From: Branchipolynoe longqiensis
Taxonomy: Eukaryota > Annelida > Polychaeta > Phyllodocida > Polynoidae
Assembly: GCA_030323885.1 (NCBI GenBank)
Contig: CM059194.1
Span: 28,120,363 to 28,184,362, forward strand
Reading direction: 5' to 3'
Length of the DNA: 64,000 nucleotides
Translations under genes and position numbers: made by a program
Part shown: piece by piece, positions 63,440-64,000 of the stretch
Layout of the letters: each line of letters starts with the position of its first letter
Position numbering within the stretch: position 1 is the first letter of the stretch
Notes under the pieces: model-generated
What the model was told of the DNA's origin: nothing
The model's database searches: none
The model's input: only the letters and a program-made list of their open reading frames with translations

Positions 63440-64000
63440 ATCCGGTAAGCAAATACAAAGATGTTTTTCAAGGTCTAGGTCTCATAATGTCGAATGCTAT
63501 CATCCATTTTGATAAAAATGTACAACCTGTGGTTGATCCGGTGAGGAGGATTCCGTATGCAATGCAGGACAAAGTTCACAGTGAGCTTAAGAGTATGGTG
63601 GAAATGGGTGTTATTGTTGAACAGGATGAACCCACTGAATGGGTCAATTCCATAACTATCATGAAACAAATAATAAAATAAGAATCTGCTTGGATCTGAC
63701 TAAATTGAACAAAGCTATCAAGAGAGGGCCATTTCTGACCAAAACAATTGACAACATTATAGCTAAGATGGCTAATGCCAAATATTTCTCTGTATTAGAT
63801 GCTATGACAGGTTATTGGTAGATCGAGGTGGACTATGAAGGTTCATTGTTATGCACATTTAACATTCCATGGGGCCGGTACAGGTACACCTGTCTGCCTT
63901 TTGGCATCAAAACAGCCGGTGACATTTTTATTCAGGAGATGCACCGCATCATGGGTGGTATCGGTATAGTCATGGACAACATTTTGGTTTTGGGGGAAAC
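63440..64000 (+). pseudogene. Ty3/gypsy reverse transcriptase, decayed, runs off the window
   Basis: Opposite strand but same subfamily as 15366-16466: 'EPTEWVNSITIM', 'RICLDLTKLNKAIKRGPF', 'YFSVLDAMTGYW' then a stop (TAG for the expected CAG, 63819-63821), 'LPFGIKTAGDIFIQEM' and finally 'IVMDNILVLG', where the catalytic DD pair is DN. A frameshift lies in an AAATAAAATAA run (63668-63680). A dead copy whose remaining pol should lie to the right. Confidence 0.9.

Overview
This is a eukaryotic, intron-era, repeat-saturated genomic window, almost certainly from a marine invertebrate and most likely a mollusc (probably a gastropod). The evidence is a LINE 3' end with the tail 'tgctgccgacacggcgtaaa' plus (AATC)n, a SINE carrying the 'catgggctactctttccra' core that I recall as common in molluscan DNA, Mag-like Ty3/gypsy elements, and several DIRS-order retrotransposons. 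The species call is inference. I see no intact host gene, no rRNA, no functional tRNA and no CRISPR array. A C2H2 zinc-finger fragment is the only possible host-type coding remnant.

Layout. 1-3960: a large diverged inverted repeat, left arm 1-792 and right arm 1858-2773, whose right arm runs into a broken protein-primed type B DNA polymerase gene of Polinton/adintovirus type. The spacer holds CT repeats and the zinc fingers. 3960-8025: direct and inverted copies of AT-rich repeat blocks, then a 500-N assembly gap (8026-8525). 9779-11460: a candidate solo LTR, then a block bounded by five copies of a 13-mer on the left and five inverted copies on the right. 11.8-13.7 kb: several SINEs. 13.65-17.6 kb (minus): a Mag-like Ty3/gypsy gag-pol with single-site breaks, followed by an unrecognised cysteine-rich pseudogene (17.6-18.7 kb).

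19.1-27.0 kb: a Jockey/CR1-type LINE (plus) split by a 4.5-kb DIRS-like insertion with split direct repeats (19661-24184). 27.0-29.6 kb: a 15-bp minisatellite with higher-order structure, interrupted by a SINE. 29.9-30.9 kb: C-rich and TA/TG simple repeats. 30.9-38.6 kb: a second DIRS-like element with long open frames (ORF1, RT-RNase H and tyrosine recombinase, minus strand), whose upstream region contains a third, PAT-like DIRS element (35310-38119). The paralogous 'empty' sequence at 23751/23752 shows that this third insertion was precise and made no target duplication. 38.6-40.6 kb: a second copy of the same LINE. The blocks 22.9-26.0 and 34.5-40.6 kb are therefore related by a segmental duplication.

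40.6-64 kb: SINEs, microsatellites, nested tandem duplications (44-45 kb, 46-47.7 kb), a DIRS RT/RNase H relic (45.4-46.2 kb), a third copy of the DIRS-associated terminal sequence (50.3-51.1 kb), a small MITE family with 4-bp target duplications (52.5, 53.5, 59.6 kb), a foldback element split by a LINE 3' end (54.3-55.2 kb), three CACGTG boxes at exact 11-bp spacing (54.05 kb), a solo-LTR candidate (62.0-62.3 kb), a LINE RT relic (62.8-63.3 kb) and a Ty3/gypsy RT relic running off the right edge. The window reads as a heterochromatin-like nest of retroelements in which later insertions can be ordered by who interrupts whom.
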